64,000 nucleotides of DNA from Akkermansiaceae bacterium (GCA_026421245.1 JAPKDJ010000003.1:1-64000); one strand, 5' to 3'; shown: positions 43,599-56,036, counted from the stretch's first letter. Notes: generated from the sequence alone by a model not told the origin. Numbers and translations: made by a program.

Positions 43599-44291
43599 AT
43601 GAGTGCTTCTTCCTGTTCCCTGTGCGCCTTTGTTAAATCCTCCATTGGCCGTAAAATTATCGTGGCCCTGACCGGTCTCGCTCTTGTTCTTTTCCTTGCT
43701 GGTCATTTGACCGGCAACCTCCTGATCTACGCTGGCCCCGACGCCTTCAATGAGTATGCCCATTTTCTCCACACCTTCCTTCATGGCATGGGGGTCTGGA
43801 TTGCCCGCATCGGCCTCCTCGTCTGCCTGATACTCCACGTTTGGTTCACCATTCTCCTGACCAAGGAAAATAAAGCAGCGCGTCCGAAGTATGCCCATGA
43901 CGCCACCGTGCAGGCACCAAAATCCTCCCGCATGATGATCTGGAGCGGACTCACCATTCTCGCTTTTATCGTGTATCACCTCCTGCACTTCACCATTCGG
44001 ATTGATTCAAACCTCGCCAAGATGGGAGAGACCAGCCCTTGGCACATGGTGATCGAAGGATTCCAAAATCCCCTCGTTGTCATCTTCTACGTCATCGCCA
44101 TGACCCTCCTCTGCTCTCACTTGAGCCACGGCGTCGCCTCCATCTTCCAGACCCTCGGCCTTCGTTCCAAAAAGACCGCCGGCCCCATCAAGTTTATCTC
44201 CAAGGCCTACGCCGGCATCGTCTACCTCGGCTTCATCTCCATCCCTCTCGCCGTCCTTCTCTTCGGATTCGGCTGCGAGGCTTGCAAATAA
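43599..44291 (+). CDS. sdhC: succinate dehydrogenase cytochrome b subunit
   Basis: A 230-residue membrane anchor with five helices and the b558 family signatures SIGRKIIVALTGLALVLFLAGHLTGNL, GMGVWIARIGLLVCLILHVWF, IVYHLLHFTI and LCSHLSHGVASIFQTLG. Conserved His residues in these helices ligate two hemes b. This is the single-anchor type B complex of Bacteroidota and Bacillus, usually menaquinone-linked. It is the first gene of sdhCAB, 12 bases before sdhA. Confidence 0.93.
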   Translation: MSASSCSLCAFVKSSIGRKIIVALTGLALVLFLAGHLTGNLLIYAGPDAFNEYAHFLHTFLHGMGVWIARIGLLVCLILHVWFTILLTKENKAARPKYAHDATVQAPKSSRMMIWSGLTILAFIVYHLLHFTIRIDSNLAKMGETSPWHMVIEGFQNPLVVIFYVIAMTLLCSHLSHGVASIFQTLGLRSKKTAGPIKFISKAYAGIVYLGFISIPLAVLLFGFGCEACK

Positions 44292-44303
44292 CTTTCCCGA
44301 CCC

Positions 44304-46274
<1,971 letters not shown>

Positions 46275-46277
46275 GCC

Positions 46278-47039
46278 ATGCCTTTACTCAACCTAACTCT
46301 CAAGGTCTGGCGTCAGGAAAACGCCAACTCCGAAGGCCGTATCGAAACCTACGAGGCGAAGGAAATCCCAACTTCAGCCTCGTTTCTCGAGATGATTGAC
46401 ATCGTCAATGAGCGCCTCATTAAAGACGGACAGGAGCCCATTCATTTCGATCACGACTGCCGCGAGGGCATTTGCGGAATGTGCTCCATGACCATCAATG
46501 GGATTCCTCACTCCAAGGAACGCGGGATCACGACCTGCCAACTTCACATGCGCAAGTTCTCCGATGGCGAAACCATCTGGATCGAGCCCTTCCGCGCCAA
46601 TGCCTTCCCCGTCGTCAAGGACCTCGTCATCGATCGATCGGCCTTCGACCGCGTCATTGGCGCCGGCGGCTACATCAGCGTCCGTACCGGCTCTGCGCCC
46701 GATGCCCACGCCATTCCCATCCCTAAGAAAGATGCCGACGCCGCCTTCGACGCCGCCGCCTGCATCGGCTGTGGAGCCTGTGTCGCCGCCTGTAAGAACG
46801 CCTCCGCAATGCTCTTCGTCTCAGCGAAGGCCTCCCACCTCAATCACCTCCCGCAAGGCCAAGTCGAGAAGGACCAACGCGTCCTCGGCATGGTCCGCCA
46901 GATGGACGAAGAAGGCTTCGGAAACTGCACCAACCAGTTTGAGTGCGAAGCGGTCTGCCCAAAGGAAATCAGCGCCGACCACATCGCAAAGCTCAATCGC
47001 GACTACCTCGTCGCGAGCGCCCGCGACGCCACTTCATAA
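46278..47039 (+). CDS. sdhB: succinate dehydrogenase iron-sulfur subunit
   Basis: A 253-residue electron-transfer subunit. The [2Fe-2S] ligands are in [12 protein letters not shown] and the later ITTCQLH. The [4Fe-4S] cluster is bound by [13 protein letters not shown], and the third cluster uses [15 protein letters not shown]. It passes electrons from SdhA to the membrane heme subunit. It closes the sdhCAB operon and is followed by a strong terminator. Confidence 0.96.
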   Translation: MPLLNLTLKVWRQENANSEGRIETYEAKEIPTSASFLEMIDIVNERLIKDGQEPIHFDHDCREGICGMCSMTINGIPHSKERGITTCQLHMRKFSDGETIWIEPFRANAFPVVKDLVIDRSAFDRVIGAGGYISVRTGSAPDAHAIPIPKKDADAAFDAAACIGCGACVAACKNASAMLFVSAKASHLNHLPQGQVEKDQRVLGMVRQMDEEGFGNCTNQFECEAVCPKEISADHIAKLNRDYLVASARDATS

Positions 47040-47064
47040 GGACACCACCGTCCCCTTTCTCTCT

Positions 47065-47098
47065 AAAAGCGTCCTCTTCAAAAAGAGACGCTTTTTTT
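47065..47098 (+). terminator. rho-independent terminator
   Basis: AAAAGCGTCCTCTT pairs with AAGAGACGCTTTT apart from one bulged base, followed by a run of T. It ends the sdhCAB transcript. Confidence 0.85.
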
Positions 47099-47110
47099 AT
47101 TTCCAAGGAA

Positions 47111-47130
47111 GGACGCTCTCCAGAGCGTCC
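47111..47130. repeat. REP-like palindrome
   Basis: GGACGCTCT and AGAGCGTCC form a perfect 9-bp inverted repeat around CC, with no T-tract after it. The CTCTCCAGAG core is shared with the palindrome at 62927-62949, suggesting a dispersed intergenic repeat family. Confidence 0.6.
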
Positions 47131-47270
47131 CCCGCAGCTCCCATGATGTATTTTGACGTAACATGAGTGGCCGTGGCTGGGAGAGCATTCCAAAACACTT
47201 TTCTAAAAACATCTTTTGGTTCAGGTCTCTTAATCACTTGTTTTTCTAAAAAAATAACCCAATCTCCTGC

Positions 47271-50200
47271 ATGCGTTGCTTTCACCCTTCGGCGCTGTTA
47301 AAAACTTTCGTGGGAACCGGCATGGCGGGGTCCCGGATTTTAGCAGCCTTGTCTCTCGCCTTTGCCAGCTCATCTGCCGCAATTGAGACAATCCAGCTTC
47401 CCTCCACCCAATCCATCACACCCGATGGAAAAACCCTCGTTTTCGCGTGGGCCGGCGATCTCTGGACATCATCCATCAATGGCGGAGAAGCAGAGCGGCT
47501 AACTCACCATCCCGCCCCGGACGATCACCCAAAAGTCGCGCTCGACGGAAAATCAGTCTTTTTCAACTCGGAACGCACCGGATCCAAACAGGTCTTTCGA
47601 ATCCCAATTCAAGGTGGCCCGCCCAAACAAATCACTTTCCATTCCGAAGGGAGCTTTCTGGAAGATCTGCACCCGTCCAAGCCTCTCATTCTGGTGAGCG
47701 GAGAACGCGACCATGCCGGACGGCGGCCAAGCCGGCTGATTGAAAAAGCGATCGATCCCACGCGTGACGAGCGCATCCTCTTTGATGCCACCGGCCGGGC
47801 AGGACGTTATTCTCCGGACGGTAAGAAGGTCCTCTTCGTCCGCGGAGGAGCACCCACCTATCGCAAAGGATACAAAGGAGCCCAGGCTGCCCGCATTTGG
47901 CTCTACGATCTCGAAAAGAAATCCTTCATCGAACCAGTCAAGGATGAACGCGGATGCCGCTACCCGCTCTGGGCTCCCGATGGTAAATCTTTCTATTTCG
48001 TCACCGGGCGATCCGGCGCCTTCAACATCTGGCAACATCGCTTTGGCCAAAAGGACGACCGCCAATTGACCCGCTATCCTAACGACAGTGTCTTTTCCCC
48101 CACGCTCTCAAAAGATGGATCAACCCTCGTCTACCGCCACCTTTTTGCTCTCCAGCAACTTTCGACCAAGCCCGGATCGAACCCGTCGGAGATCCCGCTC
48201 TATCACCGCACCACTCTCACCCACCCGGCCAATGAAACCCTCACTCTCAAATCCACCCGGGATGCCACCGTGACTCCCAGCGGCCTGGAATGGGCCTTTG
48301 AATTAGAAGGTGAAATCTGGGCCATGGACACCGTCCTCAAAGAGCCCCACCGACTTACCGAATCTCCGGCCCACGAATCAGATCTCCACTTCGCCAAAGA
48401 CGGCAAATTCCTCTACTACCAAAAAGACAACGGGGTCAACGTAAACTACTGGCGCATGTCCAAGACCAACCCTAAGGACTTTTGGTGGACTACCGACCAA
48501 TTCCACCACGAACAGGTCACCAAGGGCCCGAAGGAAAAATGGGGATTCAGCATCAGCCCGAAGGAAGAACGCATCGCCTACGTCGAGTATCCCGGCACCC
48601 TGTGGATCGCCAAACCCGATGGCTCCGAACCCCGTAAACTCATCGAACGATGGGACTCCCCCTACTACGTCTGGTCACCCGACGGGAAATACCTCGCCTA
48701 CTCGGCCCAGGACACAAACTACAACAGCGATGTCTACATCATTGCCACCAACGGAGAGGTCGACCCCGTCAATGTCTCCCGTCACCCGGACAGCGACATG
48801 GCCCCCCGCTGGTCACCCGATGGCAAAATCCTCGCCTTCGTGGGGCGTCGTCATTCAACTCAAACCGATCTCTTCTTCGTCCATCTCAAACGCGACAGCC
48901 ATTTCAGAAGCGATCGCGACTCACGCATCGAATCGGCCCGCCTCGCCATGGGCCAGGATCCCAATTACAAATCTGAGAAAAAGAAAGAAGCTCCCAAGGA
49001 GGAGAAAAAGGAGGACGGGCTGGGTGAGGAAATCCTTAAGGGCCTCGGTCTTGCTTCAAAAAAGAGCGACCCAAAAGTCCCCGATATTGACTTTGAGGAC
49101 CTGCACAAACGGATCCAGCGCATCCCGATGAACGGCATGAGCACCTCTCAACTCCACTGGATGCCGGACTCCAAAAGCCTCATCTTCCAATCAAGCGGCA
49201 ATATCTATCGCGTCGCCGCAAAGGCTGGCGCAAAAGCCGCCGTCATGACAAAGGCCACTGGGTCGATTGTCCGCTATCGCGACAACGACAAACTCTATCT
49301 CGTTTCAGGCGGAACCCCCGCCTTCCTGACCAAGGGCCGCTTAACCACCTACCCTTTCAGCATTCCTTTCAGCCGTGACCGAGCCCACTACCAGCGCATG
49401 GGCTTCCGTCTTGCCTGGCGGATTTTACGCGATCGCTTCTACGATCCCCGCTTAAACAACCGTGACTGGGATGCCATTCGCACCAAGTACGAACTTGCCG
49501 CAGCCCAAGCCCCAACCAAGATCGGCTACGCCCGTGTCATGGCCCTTCTCCTAGGAGAGCTTAATGCCTCCCACATGAGATTCTATCCCAACAACTTCCC
49601 CAAGGAGTGGCAGTTCAACGAAGCCTGGCGCAGCGACACACCTCATCTCGGAGTTCGCCTCGACCACACCCGGCGCGTGACCTATATTCATCCCAACGGC
49701 CCCGCCGACCGGCCTACGAACCGGTTGAACCTTGGCGACCTGATCACCCAGGTCGATGGACAGGTTCTCCGCCCGGACATCTCGCTAACCCAACTTCTCA
49801 ACGGTCGTCTCGACCGCGACATCATCCTCACCGTCAAAGGCACGGACGAGGAAGAAGCCCGTGAAGTCACGATCCGCCCCATCAGTCACGGACAGGCTCG
49901 CTCCCTCGCTCATACCGCCCATCTTGATCAACGCAACACCATGGTCAAAAAGGCCACCGAAGGAAAACTGGGCTACCTCCACGTCGCCCGCATGATGTGG
50001 GACGAGTTCGAAAAATTTGAGCATCACATTTACGAACGTGGATCCGGCAAAGACGGACTCATCATCGACGTTCGGGACAACGGTGGCGGATTCACGACGG
50101 ACCACCTTCTCACCGTTCTCACCCAGCCTCTGCACGCCTACACCGTGGGGCGCAACGGTGACATCGGTTACCCGCAGGACCGACATGTCTACGCCAGCTG

Positions 50201-50573
50201 GACCAAGCCGGTCGTCGTTCTCTGCAACGAAAATTCCTTCTCCAACGCCGAGATCTTTTCCCACGCCATCAAGACTCTGAATCGTGGTAAAGTCGTGGGA
50301 ATCCCAACCGCCGGAGGAGTCATCTCGACGGGTTCGGCCAACATCCTCGATCTCGGCCGTATGCGTCTCCCTGGCCGCGGCTGGTTCCTCCCTCAGAATG
50401 GTGAAGACATGGAACTCTACGGAGCAGTCCCTCATGTCATCATCGATGTCGCCCCCAATGACCTTCCCAACGGGAAAGACCCCCAACTGGAAAAAGCAAT
50501 CGAAGTTCTCAAGAAAGAGGTCAAAGAACGAAGCCAAAAAATCACCCCGCCGGTCTACAGTTCGCAACGCTAG
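47271..50573 (+). CDS. Tricorn-like S41 protease
   Basis: An 1100-residue exported protease. Residues 1-37 hold a signal peptide (ILAALSLAFASSSAA); ATG 47322 is a second possible start. Residues 40-330 and 340-680 form two beta-propellers of WD40/PD40-like repeats (for example ITPDGKTLVFAWAGDLW and YVWSPDGKYLAYSAQD). A charged Lys/Glu insertion interrupts the second near residues 565-590. A PDZ domain lies near 780-850. The C-terminal S41 core has GLIIDVRDNGGGFTTDHLL and the nucleophile segment CNENSFSNAEIFSHAI. Tricorn proteases trim peptides fed through the propellers. It is monocistronic. Confidence 0.92.
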   Translation: MRCFHPSALLKTFVGTGMAGSRILAALSLAFASSSAAIETIQLPSTQSITPDGKTLVFAWAGDLWTSSINGGEAERLTHHPAPDDHPKVALDGKSVFFNSERTGSKQVFRIPIQGGPPKQITFHSEGSFLEDLHPSKPLILVSGERDHAGRRPSRLIEKAIDPTRDERILFDATGRAGRYSPDGKKVLFVRGGAPTYRKGYKGAQAARIWLYDLEKKSFIEPVKDERGCRYPLWAPDGKSFYFVTGRSGAFNIWQHRFGQKDDRQLTRYPNDSVFSPTLSKDGSTLVYRHLFALQQLSTKPGSNPSEIPLYHRTTLTHPANETLTLKSTRDATVTPSGLEWAFELEGEIWAMDTVLKEPHRLTESPAHESDLHFAKDGKFLYYQKDNGVNVNYWRMSKTNPKDFWWTTDQFHHEQVTKGPKEKWGFSISPKEERIAYVEYPGTLWIAKPDGSEPRKLIERWDSPYYVWSPDGKYLAYSAQDTNYNSDVYIIATNGEVDPVNVSRHPDSDMAPRWSPDGKILAFVGRRHSTQTDLFFVHLKRDSHFRSDRDSRIESARLAMGQDPNYKSEKKKEAPKEEKKEDGLGEEILKGLGLASKKSDPKVPDIDFEDLHKRIQRIPMNGMSTSQLHWMPDSKSLIFQSSGNIYRVAAKAGAKAAVMTKATGSIVRYRDNDKLYLVSGGTPAFLTKGRLTTYPFSIPFSRDRAHYQRMGFRLAWRILRDRFYDPRLNNRDWDAIRTKYELAAAQAPTKIGYARVMALLLGELNASHMRFYPNNFPKEWQFNEAWRSDTPHLGVRLDHTRRVTYIHPNGPADRPTNRLNLGDLITQVDGQVLRPDISLTQLLNGRLDRDIILTVKGTDEEEAREVTIRPISHGQARSLAHTAHLDQRNTMVKKATEGKLGYLHVARMMWDEFEKFEHHIYERGSGKDGLIIDVRDNGGGFTTDHLLTVLTQPLHAYTVGRNGDIGYPQDRHVYASWTKPVVVLCNENSFSNAEIFSHAIKTLNRGKVVGIPTAGGVISTGSANILDLGRMRLPGRGWFLPQNGEDMELYGAVPHVIIDVAPNDLPNGKDPQLEKAIEVLKKEVKERSQKITPPVYSSQR

Positions 50574-50653
50574 GAGCCGGAGTCGAAAGAGCCCGCTTTT
50601 AATTCCGCAGCCTGACCACCGCCCCAAAAGCAGGAGTTTGCGGCCTCTTTCCC

Positions 50654-50688
50654 AAAAAAGCCCCGTTCGCTTTCACGAACGGGGCTTT
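50654..50688 (-). terminator. bidirectional-looking terminator downstream of ppdK
   Basis: A perfect 13-bp stem AAAGCCCCGTTCG/CGAACGGGGCTTT has a 6-base loop. On the minus strand six T follow, which fits termination of ppdK; on the plus strand TTTGAAGTTTT gives weaker termination for the protease gene. Confidence 0.88.
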
Positions 50689-50709
50689 GAAGTTTTATTG
50701 AGTTAGCGT

Positions 50710-53481
50710 TTAGCTCATCTCACCGCGGGCCATTCCCTTTTCCTCGAGAGCGGCTTGCGCGGCGGCAAGACGGGCAACCGGGATACGGAAGGGTGAACAG
50801 GACACGTAGTTGAGTCCGGTGCGGTGGAAAAATTTCACCGAATCAGGATCTCCGCCGTGCTCGCCGCAGATACCGATCTTCAGCTTGGGCTTGGTCTTGC
50901 GACCACCTTTGACACCCATTTCAACAAGTTGGCCGACACCCTCTTGGTCGAGAGCGGAGAACGGGTTGTTGTTGAGCACTTCCGCATCCTGGTAGGTTGG
51001 GAGGAAGCTGGAGGAGTCATCACGGGAAAGGCCGAGGCCGGTCTGAGTGAGGTCATTGGTTCCGAAGGAGAAGAACTCAGCGTGCTTCGCCACTTCAGCG
51101 GCAGTGAGGCAGGCGCGGGGGATCTCCATCATGGTTCCGACGGTGTACTTAAGTTCGGACTTCTTGAGACCGAGCTTCTTACGGACATCAGCGGCGGTAT
51201 CGTCGATCACCTGCTTCTGGAGCTCAAGCTCACGGGCGTAGGCGACGAGTGGGACCATGATCTCTGGGAGAACTTTGGTGCCCTTGGCCTGAACCTCTGC
51301 GGCTGCTTCGAGGATGGCCTCGACCTGGGTAGCGGTAACAGCCGGGTAGCTGATGCCGAGACGGCAACCACGGTGACCAAGCATGGGGTTCTCTTCGTGA
51401 AGAGCGTGAATACGCTTGGTGATGGCAGCGGCGCTCATGCCGATCTTCTTAGAAAGGTCCTTCTTCTGAGCGGCATCCATGGTGCCGATGAACTCGTGAA
51501 GGGGTGGATCAAGGAGACGGATGGTCGCCGGGCGACCGTCGAGTGCTGCGAAGATGCCGATGAAGTCCTTCTTCATGAAGACCTTGATCTTCTTGAGTGC
51601 CTTGGCGCGACCAGCATCGTCGTCAGCGAGAATCATCTCACGGACAGAGTCGATGCGGTTACCCTCGAAGAACATATGCTCCGCACGGGTAAGACCGATT
51701 CCTTCAGCACCGAACTTGATCGCTTGGCGAACCTGCTCAGGAGTGTCGGAGTTGGTGCGGACACCGAGAGTCCGAAGCTTGTCGGTCCAAGTCATGAGCT
51801 CCATGAACTTCTTGTAAGTATCAGAGCGCTTAGCAGCTGGCTTATTCTCGATGAGTCCCTGGATGACCTGGGAAGGAGAAGACTTAATACCGCCTTTGTA
51901 AACGTTTCCAACGAATCCGTTGAGAGAAAGCTCGTCGCCTTCCTTGAGAGTCACGCCGTTTCCAGAGAGAGTCTTTTTCGAGTAATCGATGCTCATTCCG
52001 TGTGCACCACAGACGCAAACCTTACCCATCTGGCGGGCAACGAGTGCCGCGTGTGAGGAAGCACCACCCTCGGTGGTGAGAATTCCATCAGCCGCGATCA
52101 TTCCGCGAAGGTCCTCGGGAGAGGTGGCCTGGCGAACAAGAATGACGGACTCACCTTTGGCAGCGGCCTTAACGGAATCTTCAGCGGAGAAGTAAATCTT
52201 ACCGGAAGCCGCACCAGGACCAGCGGGAAGACCATTGCCAACTTTCTTGGCAGCCTTCTCAGCTTTGGAGTCAAAAATCGGAGCAAGAAGGTGGCTGAGG
52301 TCATCAGCAGGAATGCGAAGAATCGCCTCTTCCTTTTTGATGAGACGCTCTTTCACCATGTCGAGAGCGATGTTTACGGCAGCGAAACCAGTGCGCTTAC
52401 CATTACGGGTCTGCAGCATCCAGAGTTTGCCTTCTTCAATCGTGAACTCAACGTCCTGCACATCGCGGAAGTGCTTCTCGAGCTTCATACGAATGACGAG
52501 AAGTTCCTTGTGTGACTTGGGAAGGTCCTTGGCCATCTTGGCGATCGGCTTCGGGGTGCGAACACCGGCGACGACGTCCTCACCCTGCGCGTCGATGAGA
52601 TACTCACCGTAGAACACGTTTTCACCGGTAGCCGGGTCACGGGTGAACGCCACTCCGGTTCCGGAGGTCCTACCGGTGTTACCGAAGACCATGGCCTGAA
52701 CGTTCACGGCAGTTCCCCAAGCGACAGGGATACCATACTTCTGACGGTAGACGGTCGCGCGATCGTTCTGCCATGAGTTAAAGACAGCGTTGACCGCTCC
52801 TTTGAGCTGGGCACGTGGGTCTTCCGGGAAATTTTTTCCGGAGCGTTTCTTGATGAGTGCTTTGAACTCAGCAACAACCTCGCGGAGTGCTTTTTCATTG
52901 AGACCGGAGTCGTCCTTCACCTTGGCCTTGGCCTTGGCTTTATCGAGGATGACTTCGTAAGGATCGTGGTGCTCGCCGGCTTCGGCTTCCACTTCCATGA
53001 CAACGCTTCCATACATCTGGAGGAAACGACGATAGGAGTCCCAAGCGAACTTAGGGTTTCCGGTCTTCTTGGAGAGAGCTTCAACAACTTCGTCGTTGAT
53101 GCCGAGGTTAAGAATGGTGTCCATCATTCCGGGCATCGACTCACGAGCACCGGAGCGGACGGAAAGGAGAAGTGGGTTCTCGAGATCACCGAACTTCTTA
53201 CCCATCGCTTTTTCAACCTTGGCGATGTTCTCTTCGATATCCGCATCGAGAGTCTTGGGATACTTCTTAGCGTTGTCGTAGTAGTGAGTGCAAACTTCGG
53301 TGGTGATGGTGAAACCAGCTGGAACTGGAACACCGATGCTGCTCATCTCGGCGAGGTTCGCGCCTTTACCTCCGAGGAGGGCTTTCATCGAACCATCTCC
53401 GTCGCATTTTCCTGCGCCGAAGTAGTAGACGTTTTTCTTTGTCTTAGAGGCCTTTTTAGCAGCCTTTTTTTTGGTAGCCAT
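50710..53481 (-). CDS. ppdK: pyruvate, phosphate dikinase
   Basis: A 923-residue enzyme interconverting pyruvate, ATP and phosphate with PEP, AMP and pyrophosphate. The ATP-grasp domain starts at [28 protein letters not shown]. The phosphohistidine swivel domain has [23 protein letters not shown]. The PEP/pyruvate barrel contains ARLNSD-like [22 protein letters not shown], and the terminal [17 protein letters not shown] and [11 protein letters not shown] 53481 gives a Lys-rich leader ([16 protein letters not shown]); the frame open to 53700 overlaps a corA relic and is not used. It may run glycolysis with pyrophosphate or serve gluconeogenesis. Confidence 0.95.
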   Translation of the reverse strand: MATKKKAAKKASKTKKNVYYFGAGKCDGDGSMKALLGGKGANLAEMSSIGVPVPAGFTITTEVCTHYYDNAKKYPKTLDADIEENIAKVEKAMGKKFGDLENPLLLSVRSGARESMPGMMDTILNLGINDEVVEALSKKTGNPKFAWDSYRRFLQMYGSVVMEVEAEAGEHHDPYEVILDKAKAKAKVKDDSGLNEKALREVVAEFKALIKKRSGKNFPEDPRAQLKGAVNAVFNSWQNDRATVYRQKYGIPVAWGTAVNVQAMVFGNTGRTSGTGVAFTRDPATGENVFYGEYLIDAQGEDVVAGVRTPKPIAKMAKDLPKSHKELLVIRMKLEKHFRDVQDVEFTIEEGKLWMLQTRNGKRTGFAAVNIALDMVKERLIKKEEAILRIPADDLSHLLAPIFDSKAEKAAKKVGNGLPAGPGAASGKIYFSAEDSVKAAAKGESVILVRQATSPEDLRGMIAADGILTTEGGASSHAALVARQMGKVCVCGAHGMSIDYSKKTLSGNGVTLKEGDELSLNGFVGNVYKGGIKSSPSQVIQGLIENKPAAKRSDTYKKFMELMTWTDKLRTLGVRTNSDTPEQVRQAIKFGAEGIGLTRAEHMFFEGNRIDSVREMILADDDAGRAKALKKIKVFMKKDFIGIFAALDGRPATIRLLDPPLHEFIGTMDAAQKKDLSKKIGMSAAAITKRIHALHEENPMLGHRGCRLGISYPAVTATQVEAILEAAAEVQAKGTKVLPEIMVPLVAYARELELQKQVIDDTAADVRKKLGLKKSELKYTVGTMMEIPRACLTAAEVAKHAEFFSFGTNDLTQTGLGLSRDDSSSFLPTYQDAEVLNNNPFSALDQEGVGQLVEMGVKGGRKTKPKLKIGICGEHGGDPDSVKFFHRTGLNYVSCSPFRIPVARLAAAQAALEEKGMARGEMS

Positions 53482-53617
53482 GGTCGTATTCTCTTGAGGA
53501 GTTTTTTGATCGAAATTCACGAAAGGGTTGCGTGTCAGCCCGTCCGGAAAGGCGCGCACTCTAGCAACCAATCCCACCGTGTCAACTGCGTTGCTTGGGA
53601 GAAAAACGCCCCTATTT

Positions 53618-54212
53618 CTAGAGCTGCTTTTTCTTCCTGAAAAGAAAAACAAGCCCTCCCGACCAGGAGAAACACCGACCAGAGGGCCGGATAAGCCCAC
53701 AGGATTTCCAACTCCGGCATCCGATGAAAATTTATCCCGTAAATTCCGACGAGAAATGTCAGCGGAAGAAAGGTGGTCGAGATGCAGACCAGCACCTTCA
53801 TGACAATGTTCATGCGCTGGTTAAGTTCCGCGAGCAGGCATTCTCGAATCCCAGCAGCATACTTCGCGAAAGGCATCGCACTCATCGAAAAGCGCCATGC
53901 TGGGATCTCGAAGGTCATCGAGAAAAGAAGCAAGATCTTCCGGTTGGGGCGGGACACCTGCTGAATGGCCCAAAGGAGGCAATCACACCCTCGGTTTGGC
54001 AGCCGGCCTTTTGCATTTTAAAGACATCGGAAGATTGGATCAAAAACGCGGGTCTCCGTTTCACCAAATGTCACGACCGTCTTCTCACTAAGCAAAATCG
54101 AGAACTGCTGGAGATCGAGTGCCCCTACCCCTTTCAACTCCTCAAAAATCTTAATTTGGCCAAAACGGCCTCTTTCACCGGCTCCATCTTGGGACGCCCT
54201 CCCGCATTCAAG
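53618..54212 (-). pseudogene. degraded corA magnesium transporter
   Basis: The N-terminal part shows GGRPKMEPVKEAVLAKLRFL in one frame and ALDLQQFSILLSEKTVVTFG plus RVFDP in another. After a gap that does not read through comes [39 protein letters not shown] and, after another shift, [12 protein letters not shown] with a TAG at 53620-53618. These are the N-domain, the last two helices and the tail of CorA. The GMN selectivity motif reads GIN here. At least two frameshifts and a deletion of over 100 residues make it non-functional. Confidence 0.75.
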
Positions 54213-54295
54213 ACACGGTGGATTCAAAGAGCTACGGAATATGGAGGTGGGGTCTTTTTCTTTCTGATCTCTGGTTGTTATTGTTAGGCTCTCTT

Positions 54296-54364
54296 CGCGG
54301 AATTGCGAGACGTAATGGCGGGGCGAGCGTAGCGAGGCCAGGAGTGGAGTCTCGCAATTCCGCG
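54296..54364. repeat. 16-bp perfect inverted repeat with 37-base spacer
   Basis: CGCGGAATTGCGAGAC at 54296-54311 is perfectly repeated in inverse at 54349-54364. The 37-base spacer is GC-rich and contains GCGAGCGTAGCGAGGC. There is no T-tract, so it is more like a mobile or regulatory palindrome than a terminator. It lies about 100 bases before the dehydrogenase start. Confidence 0.8.
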
Positions 54365-54465
54365 ATGGCCGCGCCTCAGGAGGGGGCCACGATAATTAAA
54401 TTCCCCCGGAAAGAAAGCGCGACAACAGCTTGTGTTTTCGCGGTCAAAGACAGAACCTCGCAATC

Positions 54466-55848
54466 ATGTCAGCAGAATACGATGTGATCGTCATTGGAGG
54501 AGGCAGCGGAGGATATGCCGCCGCCAAGAAGGCTTCTAGCCTGGACCTAAAAGTTGCCGTCATCGACGGGGCCAAGGAACTGGGAGGCTTGTGTATCCTT
54601 CGCGGCTGCATGCCCACCAAAGCCCTTCTTGAAACCTCCAGCCGCATGCGCGCGATTCGCGAAGCCGGAGAATTTGGAATCAAAATCGGCGGACCCATCG
54701 TCGACATCGATGCTCTTCGTGCTCGAAAATCACGTCTCATCGATGACTTCCAACACTATCGAATCAAAGGACTGGAAAAAGGTGACTTTGATCTCATCCG
54801 GGGATGCGCGAAATTCACTTCCTCTCATGAGGTGGAGGTCGAAGGATACGGGACCTTAAAAGGAAAGACCTTCGTTGTTGCGACAGGCTCGGTCGAAAAA
54901 ATCCCGCCCATCGAGGGCCTAGCTGATTCCCCCTACTGGACCAGCGATGACATTGTCGACCTCCCCCGCCTCCCAACGTCTGTCGTGGTCGTCGGCACCG
55001 GCGCGGTCGGGATGGAGTCCGCCTTTCTTTTCGAGGGCCTTGGCTCCAAGGTAACCATCATTTCCCGAAGCCGGCCGCTCATTGCCGGCATCGATCCATC
55101 CATCTCGGAAGCAATGGAAGCCCGCTGCCGGGATCTCGGAATCGACATCATCTTTGAAAAATCTCTCACCAAGGTTGAGCACACCGAGTCAGGCTTTGAT
55201 CTCACCGTGGGCGGCGACACCCACCTTTCCTGCGATCAACTCGTCATGGCATCAGGCCGCAAGCCCAATCTCGCCGAATTGGGATTGGAAAATACCGGCT
55301 TCCCCTCAGACCTCGCCCGCCTTGAAATCAATGAGTTTTGCCAGACTTCACAACCTCACATTTTCGGAGTGGGCGATGTTTCTAGCCCCCTCGCCGTCGT
55401 CCACCTGGCTGTCATGCAGGGCGAAGCCGCTGGAGAAAACATTGCGTCCCTTTTAAAGGGCGAAAATCTCGAAGCTGCCTGGGATTCCCGCCTCAACATC
55501 TTCGGCATCTTCACCGATCCCGAACTGGTCGAACTGGGCTGGAACGAAAAAGAAGCCCTCGAAAAGGGCTTCGACCCTGTCACCGCCTCGTATCGCTACG
55601 ACGATCAAGGCAAGGGAGAGATCGTTGGCGAGAAACACGGTCTCGTCACTATCACCGCCGACCGCAAAACCGGCAAAATTCTTGGCGCGGCTGGCATGGG
55701 CCCTCACGTCATCGATTATGCCCACACCATGATGGTGGCCCTTCACCAAAACCTCACGGTTGCCGAATTTCTAAAAATCCCCTCCTATCACCCCACTCTT
55801 GGCGAAATTTGGACCTACGTGGCTGAAGAACTCATTGAAAAACTTTAG
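54466..55848 (+). CDS. dihydrolipoamide-dehydrogenase-type flavoprotein
   Basis: A 460-residue pyridine nucleotide-disulfide oxidoreductase. FAD binding is YDVIVIGGGSGGYAAAKKA, the redox disulfide is GGLCILRGCMPTKAL (Cys-x4-Cys), NAD binding is SVVVVGTGAVGMESAF, and the second FAD contact is PHIFGVGDVSS. The C-terminal catalytic motif reads SYHPTLGEIW, in place of the more usual HAHPT. No 2-oxoacid dehydrogenase genes are adjacent, so it could serve such a complex in trans or reduce another substrate. ATG 54466 (MSAEYDVI) fits the family; the frame is open to 54430. Confidence 0.88.
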   Translation: MSAEYDVIVIGGGSGGYAAAKKASSLDLKVAVIDGAKELGGLCILRGCMPTKALLETSSRMRAIREAGEFGIKIGGPIVDIDALRARKSRLIDDFQHYRIKGLEKGDFDLIRGCAKFTSSHEVEVEGYGTLKGKTFVVATGSVEKIPPIEGLADSPYWTSDDIVDLPRLPTSVVVVGTGAVGMESAFLFEGLGSKVTIISRSRPLIAGIDPSISEAMEARCRDLGIDIIFEKSLTKVEHTESGFDLTVGGDTHLSCDQLVMASGRKPNLAELGLENTGFPSDLARLEINEFCQTSQPHIFGVGDVSSPLAVVHLAVMQGEAAGENIASLLKGENLEAAWDSRLNIFGIFTDPELVELGWNEKEALEKGFDPVTASYRYDDQGKGEIVGEKHGLVTITADRKTGKILGAAGMGPHVIDYAHTMMVALHQNLTVAEFLKIPSYHPTLGEIWTYVAEELIEKL

Positions 55849-55892
55849 CAGAGACCAACTCAAACCAATTTAACAGAAGGTAATCCGATGCT

Positions 55893-55988
55893 ATGAAATT
55901 CATGTTTCTCCTAATCGCGTGAGCTGGTTTTGGTCTCGCTTCCTGCATGCCCACTTCGCCCCCACTCGCCCCACCTCCTGGAGATTAA
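55893..55988 (+). pseudogene. tiny lipoprotein with in-frame TGA
   Basis: ATG 55893 opens MKFMFLLIA, then TGA at 55920-55922, then AGFGLASCMPTSPPLAPPPGD and a TAA. Across the TGA the sequence is a continuous lipoprotein signal with lipobox LASC and a short proline-rich tail. I see no SECIS-like hairpin after the TGA, so a nonsense mutation (for example Trp to stop) is the simplest reading. Confidence 0.4.
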
Positions 55989-56036
55989 AGTTTTCTGGAA
56001 TAAGGAGCTCCCCACCATACGCTCACCATCACTTCT

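Noticed and set aside
50824-52056. 410-codon plus-strand frame opposite ppdK
   Set aside because: The length is striking, but it is the antisense shadow of a highly conserved enzyme with strong codon bias. Nothing in the translation resembles a known protein.
55893-55988. Second candidate for TGA read as selenocysteine
   Set aside because: The TGA is in a signal-peptide core, where Sec has no function, and no SECIS-like hairpin follows. A nonsense mutation is simpler.
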